Shown: one piece after another, positions 34,117 through 43,194 of the stretch
How positions within the stretch are numbered: position 1 is the first letter of the stretch
Layout: each line of letters begins with the position of its first letter
From: Cryobacterium sp. CG_9.6
Lineage (GTDB): Bacteria > Actinomycetota > Actinomycetes > Actinomycetales > Microbacteriaceae
DNA length: 64,000 nucleotides
Direction of reading: 5' to 3'
Assembly (NCBI RefSeq): GCF_029893365.1
Contig: NZ_JARXUZ010000001.1
Span: 2,418,001 to 2,482,000 of the forward strand
Position numbers and translations under genes: made by a program
The notes under the pieces: model-generated
Seen by the model: the letters and a program-made list of their open reading frames with translations, nothing else
What the model was told of the DNA's origin: nothing
Database searches by the model: none

Positions 34117-35124
34117 CTAACCCGCGAGTCCGTCCCAGCCACGGTAGGGATCCCAGCCGCCCTGCGTGTGGGGCTGACCATCCACACACACTTGCCCAGC
34201 GGCCGCGGTCACAACACCAAGCGCCCGAAAACCGTCCGGCAGTGGGACTCCGGGCGGGAAGGTCGCCAGCAGTCCGTGGTCCTCACCACCTCCGAGTGCA
34301 ACCTCGAGGCGATCGCCGAGGGCGCTGGAGGCGAAATCGATTCCCACCCCGCTGGCCCGCGCGATGCGCCCCGCGTCCAACGCGAGACCATCCGACACGT
34401 CAAGCATCGCCGTGGCACCGGCCACAGCCGCCGCAGGGCCGCAGTCGAGCGGGGGAACCGGTGTGAGCTGGGCCGCAATCTGCCCTGGGTACTGCGCCTT
34501 GGCCTCTGCCGCGCGAGCGGCATCGGGAATCCCGTCATCGTCAACACCGAACCGGAACAGAATCTCGAGCCCCCGTGCGGCCTCCCCCAGCCGACCGGCC
34601 AGTGCCACAACGTCACCCACACGTGCGCCCGACCGTTTTACCGGCTCCCGACCCTCCAGATCTCCGAAGGCTGTGACCGCCAGGGTGAGAGCGTCCGATG
34701 CGGACAGGTCTCCGCCCACCACACCGCACCCGGGTGCCAGTGCTTCACAGCACTCCCGCAGGCCGTCGGCAATCCCTTCCAGCACCCACACGGGCGTCGA
34801 CGACGGTGCTGCGATCGCAACGACCAGTGCTGTGGCCCGTGCACCCATTGCTGCCACATCCGACAGGTTCGTGGCGGCAACCTTCCACCCGAGGTCGTGC
34901 GGTGTCGACCAGGCGAGCCGAAAATCGGGACCCTGAATCATCATGTCCGTCGTCACCACGAACCGGCCATCGGGAGCGGCGACCACGGCCGCGTCATCGC
35001 CGGGGCCCAGAAGCTGACCGGTCGCAACGGGAAGCCGAGGAAAGAGACGCTCCAACACGGCAATCTCACTCACGTCGTTCAGCGTCTCGGGTGAACGTGC
35101 ACTCTCATCGGCAGCAAACATCAT
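34117..35124 (-). CDS. thiL: Thiamine-monophosphate kinase
   Basis: The 335-residue ThiL phosphorylates thiamine monophosphate to the active diphosphate. AIR-synthase-like motifs: GPGDDAAVV at ~41-49, FVVTTDMMIQGPDFRLAWSTPHDLGWKVAATNLSDVAAMGA at ~55-95, VVGGDLSASDALTLAVTAFG at ~135-154, MLDVSDGLALDAGRIARAS near 240. Two adjacent ATGs (35124, 35121) are possible starts. No TPP riboswitch is seen in the 21-bp gap to the divergent gene. It is convergent with rsmD. Confidence 0.95.
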   Translation of the reverse strand: MMFAADESARSPETLNDVSEIAVLERLFPRLPVATGQLLGPGDDAAVVAAPDGRFVVTTDMMIQGPDFRLAWSTPHDLGWKVAATNLSDVAAMGARATALVVAIAAPSSTPVWVLEGIADGLRECCEALAPGCGVVGGDLSASDALTLAVTAFGDLEGREPVKRSGARVGDVVALAGRLGEAARGLEILFRFGVDDDGIPDAARAAEAKAQYPGQIAAQLTPVPPLDCGPAAAVAGATAMLDVSDGLALDAGRIARASGVGIDFASSALGDRLEVALGGGEDHGLLATFPPGVPLPDGFRALGVVTAAAGQVCVDGQPHTQGGWDPYRGWDGLAG

Positions 35125-35145
35125 GGTTCAAACGGTAGCCTGAAT

Positions 35146-35646
35146 GTGATGATTCCCCGATTCACGGCTCTGCGCGTCAGCGCCGCCGCAACAGTCCTCC
35201 TCGGCACTATTTTGCTCACCGGGTGCGCCGCCGCTGTCCCGCTGCAGCCCGCCGCTGATGCCACCAACCCTGCCTGCGCCGACGTGGTGGTGCAACTCCC
35301 CGAGTTGGTGTCCGACGAGCCCATTCGCGAGACGAACGCCCAGGCCACCGGCGCCTGGGGTGACCCGTCGGCGATTCTGCTGCACTGTGGCGTCACCGTT
35401 CCCGGCCCGACGACGCTACCGTGCCTCACCGTCAACGGCATCGACTGGATTGAAGACGATTCGGACGCCCCGCTGTACCGGTACACGACCTACGGCCGCG
35501 ACCCGGCTGTTGAACTCGTCATCGACTCGGGCAAGGTCAGCGGCACGAATACGCTCGTCGACCTGGCCAGCGCCGTCTCGGGCATTCCCGCCACGGCAGC
35601 CTGTGTGGGTGCCGAAGACGTGGAGTTTCCGAGCGACGCTCCCTAA
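35146..35646 (+). CDS. DUF3515 family lipoprotein
   Basis: The 166-residue putative lipoprotein has a signal segment ending in the lipobox LLTGC (Cys near 27). The mature part matches the actinobacterial DUF3515 pattern (NPACADVVVQLPE ... AWGDPSAILLHCGV ... TVNGIDWI ... YRYTTYGRDPAVELVID). Function unknown; DUF3515 genes usually lie beside ddl and thiL, as here. The start is GTG 35146 or ATG 35149; neither has a strong ribosome-binding site. Confidence 0.9.
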   Translation: MMIPRFTALRVSAAATVLLGTILLTGCAAAVPLQPAADATNPACADVVVQLPELVSDEPIRETNAQATGAWGDPSAILLHCGVTVPGPTTLPCLTVNGIDWIEDDSDAPLYRYTTYGRDPAVELVIDSGKVSGTNTLVDLASAVSGIPATAACVGAEDVEFPSDAP

Positions 35647-35655
35647 CCCGCCCGA

Positions 35656-36753
35656 CTAGGAGCCGTGGCGGGCGTGTGCCAGCGCCACGGCAATAAGCTC
35701 ATCAATGAGCTGGGGGTAGGTGTAACCGCTCGCCAGCCAGCAACTCGGGAACATCGAGATGGGTGTGAACCCGGGCATGGTGTTGATCTCGTTGATCACC
35801 CAGCCCGTGGCGGTGAGAAAGAAGTCCACCCGGGCCAGACCGGCTCCGTCAATGGCGTCGAACGCACGAATGGCCATCCGCTGCATCTCGGCGAGGTCGT
35901 CCGGTCCCAGCTCGGCCGGACACAGCAGGTCGATGCCCGCGCCACCGAGGTATTTGGCCTCAAAGTCGTAAAAGTCGCGGCCGGTCACCACCACCTCGCC
36001 AGCCACGGATGCCCGCGTCGGCTCCCCCGGGCGACCCTGCAGCACGGCCACCTCCAGTTCGCGTCCGCTCAGGCCAGCCTCGATGAGTACCTTGCTGTCT
36101 TCGGCGAGGGCAACGGCCATGGCCTGCGCCATATCGTCAGCCGAGGAGACGCGGCTGACGCCCACACTGGACCCTGCTCGGGCCGGCTTCACGAAAACGG
36201 GCGCGCCAAACTCTTCGAGAGCCGCATAGGCCATTCCCGGCGCTTCGGCCCAGTCGTCGGCCGTGATGGTGCGCCACGGAGCCACCGGCAGGGACGCCTG
36301 CTGAAAGACAATCTTCGTGAAGTGCTTGTCCATGCCCAGCGCGGAGGCCAGCACACCAGACCCGACGTAGGGAAGGCCGAGCAGTTCCAGCATTCCCTGA
36401 ATGGTTCCGTCTTCGCCGTACGGGCCGTGCATGATCGGAAAGACCAGGTCGATGGTGCCGAGCGAACGGATGCCGGCGGCATCCGTGACGGTCAGCTCGC
36501 GATTGCTGGTGCTGTCGGGCCACTGCACGCGGGTACCGTTATCGGCCACCTCCGGCAGGGCGGCGGCGTTCAGACCGAACTTGGCCGGGTCGTCGTCTTC
36601 GAGCACGAAGGCACCCTCCCGGGTGATGCCCACCGGGATGACGCGATACCGATCACGGTCAATCGCTGCGAGAACTCCGCCCGCCGTTGCGCAACTGATC
36701 GAATGTTCGCTTGAACGCCCCCCAAAGAGCAGCACTACCGTGAGCTTGTCCAT
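35656..36753 (-). CDS. ddl: D-alanine--D-alanine ligase
   Basis: The 365-residue ATP-grasp ligase makes the D-Ala-D-Ala dipeptide for peptidoglycan. The N-terminus VVLLFGGRSSEHSISCATAGGVL, ATP-grasp region (FVKPARAGSSVGVSRV; KVLIEAGLSGRELEVAVLQG) and C-terminus (ARVDFFLTATGWVINEINTMPGFTPISMFP) are complete. The second of two ATGs (36753; AAAGGA six bases upstream) is preferred to 36756. Its first ~95 bp overlap the end of gpsA in another frame. Confidence 0.95.
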   Translation of the reverse strand: MDKLTVVLLFGGRSSEHSISCATAGGVLAAIDRDRYRVIPVGITREGAFVLEDDDPAKFGLNAAALPEVADNGTRVQWPDSTSNRELTVTDAAGIRSLGTIDLVFPIMHGPYGEDGTIQGMLELLGLPYVGSGVLASALGMDKHFTKIVFQQASLPVAPWRTITADDWAEAPGMAYAALEEFGAPVFVKPARAGSSVGVSRVSSADDMAQAMAVALAEDSKVLIEAGLSGRELEVAVLQGRPGEPTRASVAGEVVVTGRDFYDFEAKYLGGAGIDLLCPAELGPDDLAEMQRMAIRAFDAIDGAGLARVDFFLTATGWVINEINTMPGFTPISMFPSCWLASGYTYPQLIDELIAVALAHARHGS

Positions 36754-37783
36754 CATTTGTCCTTTCGCCCTGCGGTTCGCTGGAATCGGTGGTGAGGTGC
36801 GGGGCAATGTCCCGCGGGTTCAGCGTGCCATCAAGCACCTGGCGAACCTGTTCAACGATGGGCATGGCGACCCCCTTGGCGGCGGCCAGTTCGAGAACGG
36901 GCTTCACGGACGCGAGCCCTTCGGTGGTTTGTTGCATCTGCTTGACCACATCGTGAATGCTGTAGCCCTGCCCGAGGAGGCGTCCGGCCGTATTGTTTCG
37001 CGACAGGGGTGACTGACAGGTGGCAATGAGGTCACCCAGTCCCGCCAGTCCGGAGAGCGTCTCGGGATGCGCGCCGTAGGCCACGGCGAAATCGGTCATC
37101 TCCACAAGGCCACGCGTGATGATGGAGGCCTTGGTGTTCTCGCCAAAACCCACACCGTCCACGATGCCGATCGCCACGGCAATGAGGTTCTTCAAGACAC
37201 CGCCGAACTCGGTTCCGATCACATCGGTGTTCACGTACGACCGAAAATAGTTCGTGGTGGCGAGCTTGGCCACGGCCTGCGCGGTTTCGAGGCTCACCGA
37301 GGACACCACGGCGCCGGTCGGCTGCTCCTTGGCGATTTCGAGGGCCAGGTTGGGTCCCGAAATGACGGCAATACGCTCGGGTGCAATGGGCAGCACCTCT
37401 TCGATCACCGAGCTCATGCGCATACCCGTTGTGCGTTCAACGCCCTTCATGAGGGACACGATCACGGCATTCGGTGCCAGGAACGGTTCGGCAAGAATCA
37501 GGTTTTCCCGCAGCGACTGACTCGGCACCGACACGAACACATACTCGGCTCCGGCCAGAGCCAGATCGAGGCGCGTGGTGGCGCGCAACCCCAGCGGCAG
37601 GTTGATCCCCTGCAGATAATCGCTGTTGCGTCGCGCTTCAGAGATTTCCTTGGCCAGTTCGGGTCGACGGGCCCAGAGCACAACATCGGCTCCACCATCG
37701 ACAAGAATCTTTGCAAAGGTGGTGCCCCAGCTGCCGGCGCCAAGAACAGCAACGCGGGCGCCGGGCAGGATCTTAGGCTTCAA
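36659..37783 (-). CDS. gpsA: Glycerol-3-phosphate dehydrogenase (NAD(P)+)
   Basis: The ~374-residue GpsA supplies sn-glycerol-3-phosphate for phospholipids. The Rossmann motif VAVLGAGSWGTTFAKIL is at the N-terminus; other motifs are ISGPNLALEIAKEQPTG, KNLIAVAIGIVDGVGFGENTKASIITRGL and GLAGLGDLIATCQSPLSRNN. The TTG at 37783 is proposed because it overlaps the plsC stop; no ATG fits the family start. The C-terminal ~45 residues (from about HLTTDSSEPQGE) are non-conserved and run ~95 nt into ddl out of frame, so the authentic stop may have been lost. Confidence 0.92.
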   Translation of the reverse strand: MKPKILPGARVAVLGAGSWGTTFAKILVDGGADVVLWARRPELAKEISEARRNSDYLQGINLPLGLRATTRLDLALAGAEYVFVSVPSQSLRENLILAEPFLAPNAVIVSLMKGVERTTGMRMSSVIEEVLPIAPERIAVISGPNLALEIAKEQPTGAVVSSVSLETAQAVAKLATTNYFRSYVNTDVIGTEFGGVLKNLIAVAIGIVDGVGFGENTKASIITRGLVEMTDFAVAYGAHPETLSGLAGLGDLIATCQSPLSRNNTAGRLLGQGYSIHDVVKQMQQTTEGLASVKPVLELAAAKGVAMPIVEQVRQVLDGTLNPRDIAPHLTTDSSEPQGERTNDGQAHGSAALWGAFKRTFDQLRNGGRSSRSD

Positions 37784-38570
37784 AACGGCCGGTCTCTTTC
37801 TGATTGTGTTCGGCCGGGTTCCAGCGCTTGACTGGGGCCTTCTCATCTCGGAGGTCTTCGAGCAGCCCGGTGATGGCCTGCATCACCACGGCCGTGGCCT
37901 CGTTGAGGGTGGCCGTGTCGAGGCTGCGACCACGGAAGGCGCTCAGGTCCACCGGGTCACCGATCTTCACCGCGATGGTCTTGCGGGGAAAGAACGAGAT
38001 CTTCTTGGAGTAACGCTCCAGAACGTGCTGCGTTCCCCAGTGGGCTGCCGGAACGATCGGGATGCCCTGCTCGAGGGCAATGCGGACCGCGCCGGTCTTG
38101 CCGCGCATGGGCCAGAGATCGGGATCGCGCGTGAGGGTACCCTCCGGGTAAACGACCACCATCTGGCCCCGTGCTGCGAGCCGTTGCGCCGCCTTCACCG
38201 GTTCGCTTCCGCGCACCGATCCGCCACGCTGCACGGGAATCTGCCCCGAGCTGCGCAGGATGAGGCCCACGATGGGAATCTCAAAAACGGATGCCTTCGC
38301 CAGGAACCGAGGCTGACGCCCCAGCTTCCACGACACCACCCCCATCACGATGGGGTCGATCTCGCTGTAGTGATTGGGTGCCAGCACAAACGCTCCGCTG
38401 CGCGGAAATTTGTCACCGTCAACGATTCGAAAACGAGCCGCCGCATTCATGAACGGAAGAAGAAGACCGGCCAGGATCCAGAACGCGGATGGGCGGCTTT
38501 TCTCCGATCGAAATCGGCGGGGTGACGGCAACGCTGTGGCTGCCGCTTCGGCGGAATTATGGTCTGACAC
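37773..38570 (-). CDS. plsC: 1-acyl-sn-glycerol-3-phosphate acyltransferase
   Basis: The ~265-residue acyltransferase shows the HX4D block NHYSEIDP, block II FEIPIVGLILRSSGQIPVQR and block III VVYPEGTLTRDP. A hydrophobic N-terminal stretch (FWILAGLLLPFMN) likely anchors it. It adds the second acyl chain during phosphatidic acid synthesis, next to gpsA, which makes the backbone. The GTG at 38570 lies just after the murA stop. The gene end overlaps the gpsA start by 11 nt. Confidence 0.92.
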   Translation of the reverse strand: MSDHNSAEAAATALPSPRRFRSEKSRPSAFWILAGLLLPFMNAAARFRIVDGDKFPRSGAFVLAPNHYSEIDPIVMGVVSWKLGRQPRFLAKASVFEIPIVGLILRSSGQIPVQRGGSVRGSEPVKAAQRLAARGQMVVVYPEGTLTRDPDLWPMRGKTGAVRIALEQGIPIVPAAHWGTQHVLERYSKKISFFPRKTIAVKIGDPVDLSAFRGRSLDTATLNEATAVVMQAITGLLEDLRDEKAPVKRWNPAEHNQKETGRFEA

Positions 38571-38577
38571 AGCCCCA

Positions 38578-39996
38578 TTATCCTTCGAGATCGAAGTCTG
38601 CTCCCAAAAGCCGCAGCTTGGTGATGAAATTCTCATAGCCGCGGCTAATGATTCCCACGTTGCTCACGGTGGAGGTTCCCTCTGCCGACAGGGCTGCAAT
38701 GAGGTGGCTGAAGCCGCCGCGCAGGTCGGGCACCACGATGTCGGCGCCGTGCAGTTTGCTGGGTCCGGTGATGACGGCCGAGTGCTTGAAGTTGCGCTGA
38801 CCGAACCGGCAGGGGTGTGCGCCGAGGCACTCGCTGTGAATCTGAATGGTGGCACCCATCTCCACCAGGGCGTCCACGAAGCCGAAGCGCTGCTCGTAGA
38901 CGGTTTCGTGCACGATCGACGTGCCGTGCGCCTTGGTGAGCGCGATGACGAGCGGCTGCTGCCAGTCCGTCATGAAGCCGGGGTGGACATCCGTTTCGAT
39001 GATGACGGGCTTGAGGTCGCCACCCGGGTGATAGAAGCGGATGCCGTCATCGTGAATATCGAAGGCGCCACCCACCTTGCGGAACACGTTGAGGAACGTG
39101 AGCATCTCGGGCTGGCGTGCGCCCCCCACAAAAATGTCACCGTCGGTGGCCAAGGCTGCGGCTGCCCAGCTGGCGGCCTCGTTACGGTCGAAGAGGGCGC
39201 GGTGAGAGAAACCGTCGAGACGTTCGACGCCCTCAATGCGAATCACGCGGTCGGTGTCGACGGTAATGATCGCACCCATCTTCTGCAAGATGTTGATGAG
39301 GTCCATGATCTCGGGCTCGATGGCGGCGCCCTTGAGCTCCGTGATCCCCTCGGCGCGAACGGCGGTCAGCAGCACCTGCTCGGTGGCTCCCACGCTCGGG
39401 TAGGGCAGCTCGAGCTTGGCACCCTTGAGACCGTTCGGAGCCGACATGCGGATTCCGTTGGGCTGCTTCTCCACAACGGCTCCGAACTTGCGCAGCACAT
39501 CCAGGTGGAAGTCGATCGGGCGGTCACCAATGCGGCAGCCACCCAGGTCGGGAATGAAGGCCTCGCCCAGTCGGTGCAGCAACGGTCCACAGAACAGAAT
39601 CGGAATGCGCGAGGAGCCCGCGTGCGCGTCGATTGCGGCGAAGTGCGCGCTTTCCACGTTGGCCGGGTCGAGGATGAGGTCACCGGTTTCGGGACCCTCG
39701 GTCACCTTGACGCCGTGCACCTCCAGGAGGCCGCGCACAATGCGCACGTCACTGATGTTAGGTACGTCTTTGAGTAGGCTGGGCGACTCTCCGAGGAGTG
39801 CGGCCACCATGGCCTTGGTGACAAGGTTCTTGGCACCCTTCACTTCGATGCGTCCCACGAGGGGGATGCCACCGCGAATGGTGACCTTGTCCGCGGTGAG
39901 GCCCACGGCCGCGCCATGGTTGGCCGCGCTACCGCGGTTCTGTGCCGAGTCGGCCAGCGTGCCGCCCGGCTGCGCGTCGTTGGTGAGGGTGCTCAA
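38578..39996 (-). CDS. murA: UDP-N-acetylglucosamine 1-carboxyvinyltransferase
   Basis: The 472-residue MurA catalyses the first committed peptidoglycan step (enolpyruvyl transfer to UDP-GlcNAc). The catalytic loop GGCRIGDRP has the usual Cys (C154), so it is of the fosfomycin-binding type rather than the Cys-to-Asp variant. Other motifs: KGAKNLVTKAMVAALL near 53 and RGGFSHLIAALSAEG near the C-terminus. It has an N-terminal extension of ~35 residues. TTG at 39996, with AGG upstream, is the likely start, immediately after leuD. Confidence 0.94.
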   Translation of the reverse strand: MSTLTNDAQPGGTLADSAQNRGSAANHGAAVGLTADKVTIRGGIPLVGRIEVKGAKNLVTKAMVAALLGESPSLLKDVPNISDVRIVRGLLEVHGVKVTEGPETGDLILDPANVESAHFAAIDAHAGSSRIPILFCGPLLHRLGEAFIPDLGGCRIGDRPIDFHLDVLRKFGAVVEKQPNGIRMSAPNGLKGAKLELPYPSVGATEQVLLTAVRAEGITELKGAAIEPEIMDLINILQKMGAIITVDTDRVIRIEGVERLDGFSHRALFDRNEAASWAAAALATDGDIFVGGARQPEMLTFLNVFRKVGGAFDIHDDGIRFYHPGGDLKPVIIETDVHPGFMTDWQQPLVIALTKAHGTSIVHETVYEQRFGFVDALVEMGATIQIHSECLGAHPCRFGQRNFKHSAVITGPSKLHGADIVVPDLRGGFSHLIAALSAEGTSTVSNVGIISRGYENFITKLRLLGADFDLEG

Positions 39997-39999
39997 GAA

Positions 40000-40611
40000 T
40001 TACCTGCCTTGTGGAGAGAGTGCGGGGAGGGTGCGTGGCAACCACGATTCCCGCGTCGATTCGAAATCTGCAATTCGCGCTTCGTCGCGCAGGGTCAGCC
40101 CGATGTCATCAAGACCTTCGAGCAGCCGCCATCTAGTGTAATCATCGATCACAAACGAGACTGTGAGATCACCGACACGCACGGTCTTGGTCACCAGATC
40201 GACCGTGAGTTCCAGTCCGGGATCCGACTCGATCACGCGCCAGAGGGTTTCCGCGTCGGCTTCGGTGATCTGGCCGGCCAGAAGTCCCTGCTTACCGGCA
40301 TTTCCACGAAAGATGTCGCCGAAGCGGGGGCTGAGAACCACGTCAAACCCAAAGTCGCGAAGCGCCCAGACGGCGTGCTCCCGTGAGGACCCTGTTCCAA
40401 AGTCGGCTCCGGCAACGAGCACCCGGCCACCCTGATACGGCTTCTGATTGAGCACAAATTCGGGGTCGCTGCGCCACGCGGCGAACAGAGCGTCCTCAAA
40501 TCCGGTGCGCGTGACGCGCTTGAGATAGACGGCTGGAATAATCTGGTCGGTATCGACATTGGAACGGCGAAGCGGAACGGCAATGCCGGTGACGCTGGTG
40601 AACTTTTCCAT
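40000..40611 (-). CDS. leuD: 3-isopropylmalate dehydratase small subunit
   Basis: The 203-residue LeuD forms the isopropylmalate isomerase with LeuC in leucine synthesis. Motifs: [38 protein letters not shown] and [15 protein letters not shown]. The ATG at 40611 lies 2 bp after the leuC stop, so the pair is translationally coupled. Its stop is 3 bp before the murA start, placing leucine and cell-wall/lipid genes in one probable transcript. Confidence 0.96.
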   Translation of the reverse strand: MEKFTSVTGIAVPLRRSNVDTDQIIPAVYLKRVTRTGFEDALFAAWRSDPEFVLNQKPYQGGRVLVAGADFGTGSSREHAVWALRDFGFDVVLSPRFGDIFRGNAGKQGLLAGQITEADAETLWRVIESDPGLELTVDLVTKTVRVGDLTVSFVIDDYTRWRLLEGLDDIGLTLRDEARIADFESTRESWLPRTLPALSPQGR

Positions 40612-40613
40612 GA

Positions 40614-42113
40614 TTACTTGTCTCCAGTCGCTGTGGCGTGCTCGGTGACCTCTGAGGCTCTGGTGACGCCCTGCGGGAGGTCCCACGGACCCGAGAGCGT
40701 TCCACGGATGGCGGTTGCTGCGGCCACGAGAGGTGACACGAGGTGCGTGCGCCCACCCTTACCCTGACGACCCTCGAAGTTTCGGTTGCTTGTGGACGCA
40801 CAGCGTTCACCCGGAGCCAACTGGTCGGGGTTCATGCCGAGGCACATCGAGCAGCCTGCAAAGCGCCACTCGGCACCAAAATCGAGGAAGATCTTGTCGA
40901 GGCCCTCGGCTTCGGCCTCGATGCGCACGCGTGCAGAGCCCGGCACCACGAGCATGCGCACACCCTCGGCGATGCGCTGACCGCGAATCACCGCGGCGGC
41001 GGCGCGCAGGTCTTCGACCCGGCTGTTGGTGCAGGAACCGAGGAACACGGTGTCGACGTGGATATCTTTCATTGCCGTTCCGGCGGCGAGGTCCATGTAC
41101 TCCAGCGCACGCTCGGCGGCGGAACGCTCGTTGGCGTCACTGATCGTGGCCGGGTCCGGCACGGAGCCGCTGAGCGACACGCCCTGGCCGGGGTTGGTCC
41201 CCCAGGTGACAAACGGCTCAAGCTCGGAGGCATCCACGATGACCTCCGCGTCAAAGGGCGCACCGGCGTCGGTGGCCAGGGTGTCCCAGTACGCCACGGC
41301 GGCGTCCCAGTCGGCGCCCTGCGGAGCGTGTGCTCGACCCTGCAGGTAGTCGTAGGTGATCTGGTCGGGTGCCACCATTCCGGCGCGAGCACCGGCCTCA
41401 ATCGACATGTTGCAGATGGTCATGCGTCCCTCCATAGACAGCGAGCGGATGGCCTCCCCACGGTATTCGAGAACATACCCGGCGCCGCCACCGGTACCGA
41501 TGCGGGCGATGACAGCGAGGATGATGTCTTTGGCCGTCACGCCCTCCCGCAGCTGACCGTTGACCGTGATCGCCATGGTCTTGAACGGGTTGAGCGGCAG
41601 GGTCTGGGTGGCCATCACATGCTCCACCTCACTGGTACCAATGCCCAGGGCCATGGCCCCGAACGCACCGTGGGTGGAGGTGTGCGAGTCGCCGCAGACG
41701 ACGGTGATGCCGGGCTGGGTCAGTCCGAGCTGGGGCCCGACAACGTGAACGATGCCCTGCTCAATATCTCCGAGGGAGTGCAGCCGAACACCGAACTCCT
41801 CACAGTTGCGACGCAGCGTCTCGATCTGGGTGCGGCTCGTCAGATCCACGATCGGCTTGTCGATCGCCAGCGTGGGAGTGTTGTGGTCCTCCGTGGCGAT
41901 GGTGAGGTCCGGGCGGCGCAGAGGGCGACCGGCGAGCCGGAGACCGTCGAAGGCCTGCGGGCTGGTGACCTCATGCAGCAGGTGGAGATCAATGTAAATG
42001 AGGTCCGGTGTGCCGTCTTCGCCCTTGGAGACGAGGTGCTTGTCCCAGACCTTTTGCGCCAGAGTGCGCAGTGGCGCCGGAGAGGCGTTGGTGGTGGTGG
42101 AGTCTTTCATCAT
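40614..42113 (-). CDS. leuC: 3-isopropylmalate dehydratase large subunit
   Basis: The 499-residue LeuC carries the [4Fe-4S] cluster of isopropylmalate isomerase. The three ligand Cys are seen in [13 protein letters not shown] and [11 protein letters not shown]. Other motifs: [31 protein letters not shown] and [28 protein letters not shown] (42123-42130) lies nine bases before the first ATG (42113). The 113-nt region between the leader start and leuC carries a leucine-rich leader peptide and hairpin, so expression is probably leucine-sensitive. Confidence 0.97.
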   Translation of the reverse strand: MMKDSTTTNASPAPLRTLAQKVWDKHLVSKGEDGTPDLIYIDLHLLHEVTSPQAFDGLRLAGRPLRRPDLTIATEDHNTPTLAIDKPIVDLTSRTQIETLRRNCEEFGVRLHSLGDIEQGIVHVVGPQLGLTQPGITVVCGDSHTSTHGAFGAMALGIGTSEVEHVMATQTLPLNPFKTMAITVNGQLREGVTAKDIILAVIARIGTGGGAGYVLEYRGEAIRSLSMEGRMTICNMSIEAGARAGMVAPDQITYDYLQGRAHAPQGADWDAAVAYWDTLATDAGAPFDAEVIVDASELEPFVTWGTNPGQGVSLSGSVPDPATISDANERSAAERALEYMDLAAGTAMKDIHVDTVFLGSCTNSRVEDLRAAAAVIRGQRIAEGVRMLVVPGSARVRIEAEAEGLDKIFLDFGAEWRFAGCSMCLGMNPDQLAPGERCASTSNRNFEGRQGKGGRTHLVSPLVAAATAIRGTLSGPWDLPQGVTRASEVTEHATATGDK

Positions 42114-42157
42114 GTCTGTGCGTCTTCCTCACGAATAGGTAGCAGCCGACGCTGAAC

Positions 42158-42198
42158 GCCGCGACGAGAAAGGCCTCAGAGTTGGGTCTCGTCGCGGC
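42158..42198 (-). promoter_or_regulatory. Leader hairpin of the leuCD attenuator
   Basis: This perfect 12-bp stem (GCCGCGACGAGA / TCTCGTCGCGGC) with a 17-nt loop begins at codon 10 of the leader peptide, right after the four Leu codons, and encloses the leader stop codon. No U-run follows, so it is not an ordinary terminator. A ribosome paused on the Leu codons would block its 5' arm. Confidence 0.75.
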
Positions 42199-42226
42199 AC
42201 AGAAGAAGAAGTCGAGCGGCCAGCAT
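42176..42226 (-). CDS. leuL: Leucine leader peptide of leuCD
   Basis: The 16-residue ORF MLAARLLLLCRDETQL includes four consecutive Leu codons (CTT CTT CTT CTG, 42211-42200) and six Leu in all. It lies 62 nt upstream of leuC and overlaps the hairpin at 42158-42198. TAGGA abuts the ATG, and TAGCCT lies 6 nt before the ATG, so the transcript could start at the ATG (leaderless). The Leu-codon sequence UCUUCUUC (42209-42202) can pair with the leuC Shine-Dalgarno GAGGAAGA (eight pairs, one G-U). The ORF, repeats and hairpin are seen; the mechanism is inferred. Confidence 0.8.
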   Translation of the reverse strand: MLAARLLLLCRDETQL

Positions 42227-42286
42227 TCCTAGAGGCTAACACTTCGGCGCGGGAGGCCGCATGCCCACCCGTCATCGTGGCCGGCG

Positions 42287-43087
42287 TCAGAGACCGTAGC
42301 TGGCCTCGAGAACGACAACGCTCACGTTGTCGTGACCGCCGTGTTCGAGGGCTTCTTCCACGAGCACATCCGCGAGACTGCGGGCATCCGTTTCGGTTGT
42401 CACATGCGTCTTCAGCACACGCGCAATGTCAATCGGTGCGAGTTCTTTCGTGAGGCCGTCCGAGCACACGATGAAGGTGTGACGACCGGATGCCGGCAGC
42501 AGCCACACATCGGCATCGACAAATTCATCCGCACCGATGGCGCGGGTGATGACATTGCGTTCCGGGTGTTTTTCGGCCTCCTCCAGCGTGATGAGGCCGG
42601 CGTCGAACATCTCCTGAACAGCGGAGTGGTCCACGCTCAGCTGCGTGAGCACGTCGCCGTTCCACGTGTAAATGCGAGAGTCCCCCACGTTGAAGGCCAT
42701 CCAGTGATAGCCCACATCGTTGCCCGCATCAACGAGTGCGACGCCGGCGAGGGTCGTTCCGGACACGGCAGCGCCGTAGTCGTCGACGGAGCTGAGATCG
42801 CGCACGGCATCGTTCGATGAGTGGATGGCGTCGAGAATTCGCTCCGGCGTGGAGGGCACATCACGTTCAATGTGCTCATCGAACACCCGAACAACGGTTT
42901 GACTGGCCACGTCCCCCTGCGCGTGTCCGCCCATACCGTCGGCCACCAGGAAGATCGGGGACTGCGCCATGACGCTGTCCTCGTTGATCTTTCGAACATG
43001 ACCCACGTCGGTACGCGCACTAAAACGGCAACGTGCGATTCCACCCACGAGGGCGATTTCGCTCACACCGGTCACGGGGAGGTGCAC
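42287..43087 (-). CDS. PP2C-family serine/threonine protein phosphatase
   Basis: The 266-residue metal-dependent phosphatase has the usual motifs: RTDVGHVRKINEDSV, FLVADGMGGHAQGDVAS, FNVGDSRIYTW, FIVCSDGLTKEL and GGHDNVSVVVLEA, with the metal-binding Asp residues all present. No membrane segment is predicted, unlike mycobacterial PstP. It would counteract a PknA/PknB-type kinase; no kinase is in the window. It lies upstream of the leuCD promoter region on the same strand. Confidence 0.93.
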   Translation of the reverse strand: MHLPVTGVSEIALVGGIARCRFSARTDVGHVRKINEDSVMAQSPIFLVADGMGGHAQGDVASQTVVRVFDEHIERDVPSTPERILDAIHSSNDAVRDLSSVDDYGAAVSGTTLAGVALVDAGNDVGYHWMAFNVGDSRIYTWNGDVLTQLSVDHSAVQEMFDAGLITLEEAEKHPERNVITRAIGADEFVDADVWLLPASGRHTFIVCSDGLTKELAPIDIARVLKTHVTTETDARSLADVLVEEALEHGGHDNVSVVVLEASYGL

Positions 43088-43194
43088 CGCAAAATTGCCA
43101 CACTAACTCGCATCCTTCTCGCCGGAGCACCACGACGCCATTTTCGCGTCCTGCTGAAGCACCGGAGCTAACCGTACCAAGGCGGCAACGATTT

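Noticed and set aside
34117..35145. TPP riboswitch for thiL
   Set aside because: Only 21 bp separate thiL from the divergent lipoprotein gene, which is too short, and no thi-box motif is seen.
40743..42155. 470-codon open frame opposite leuC
   Set aside because: It is antisense to leuC, which has all its iron-sulfur ligands. It also covers the leader region, whose features make sense only on the minus strand.
42158..42198. Rho-independent terminator in the leu leader
   Set aside because: The stem is perfect, but the following bases (GTTCAGCGTC) contain no U-run, so an intrinsic terminator is not supported.
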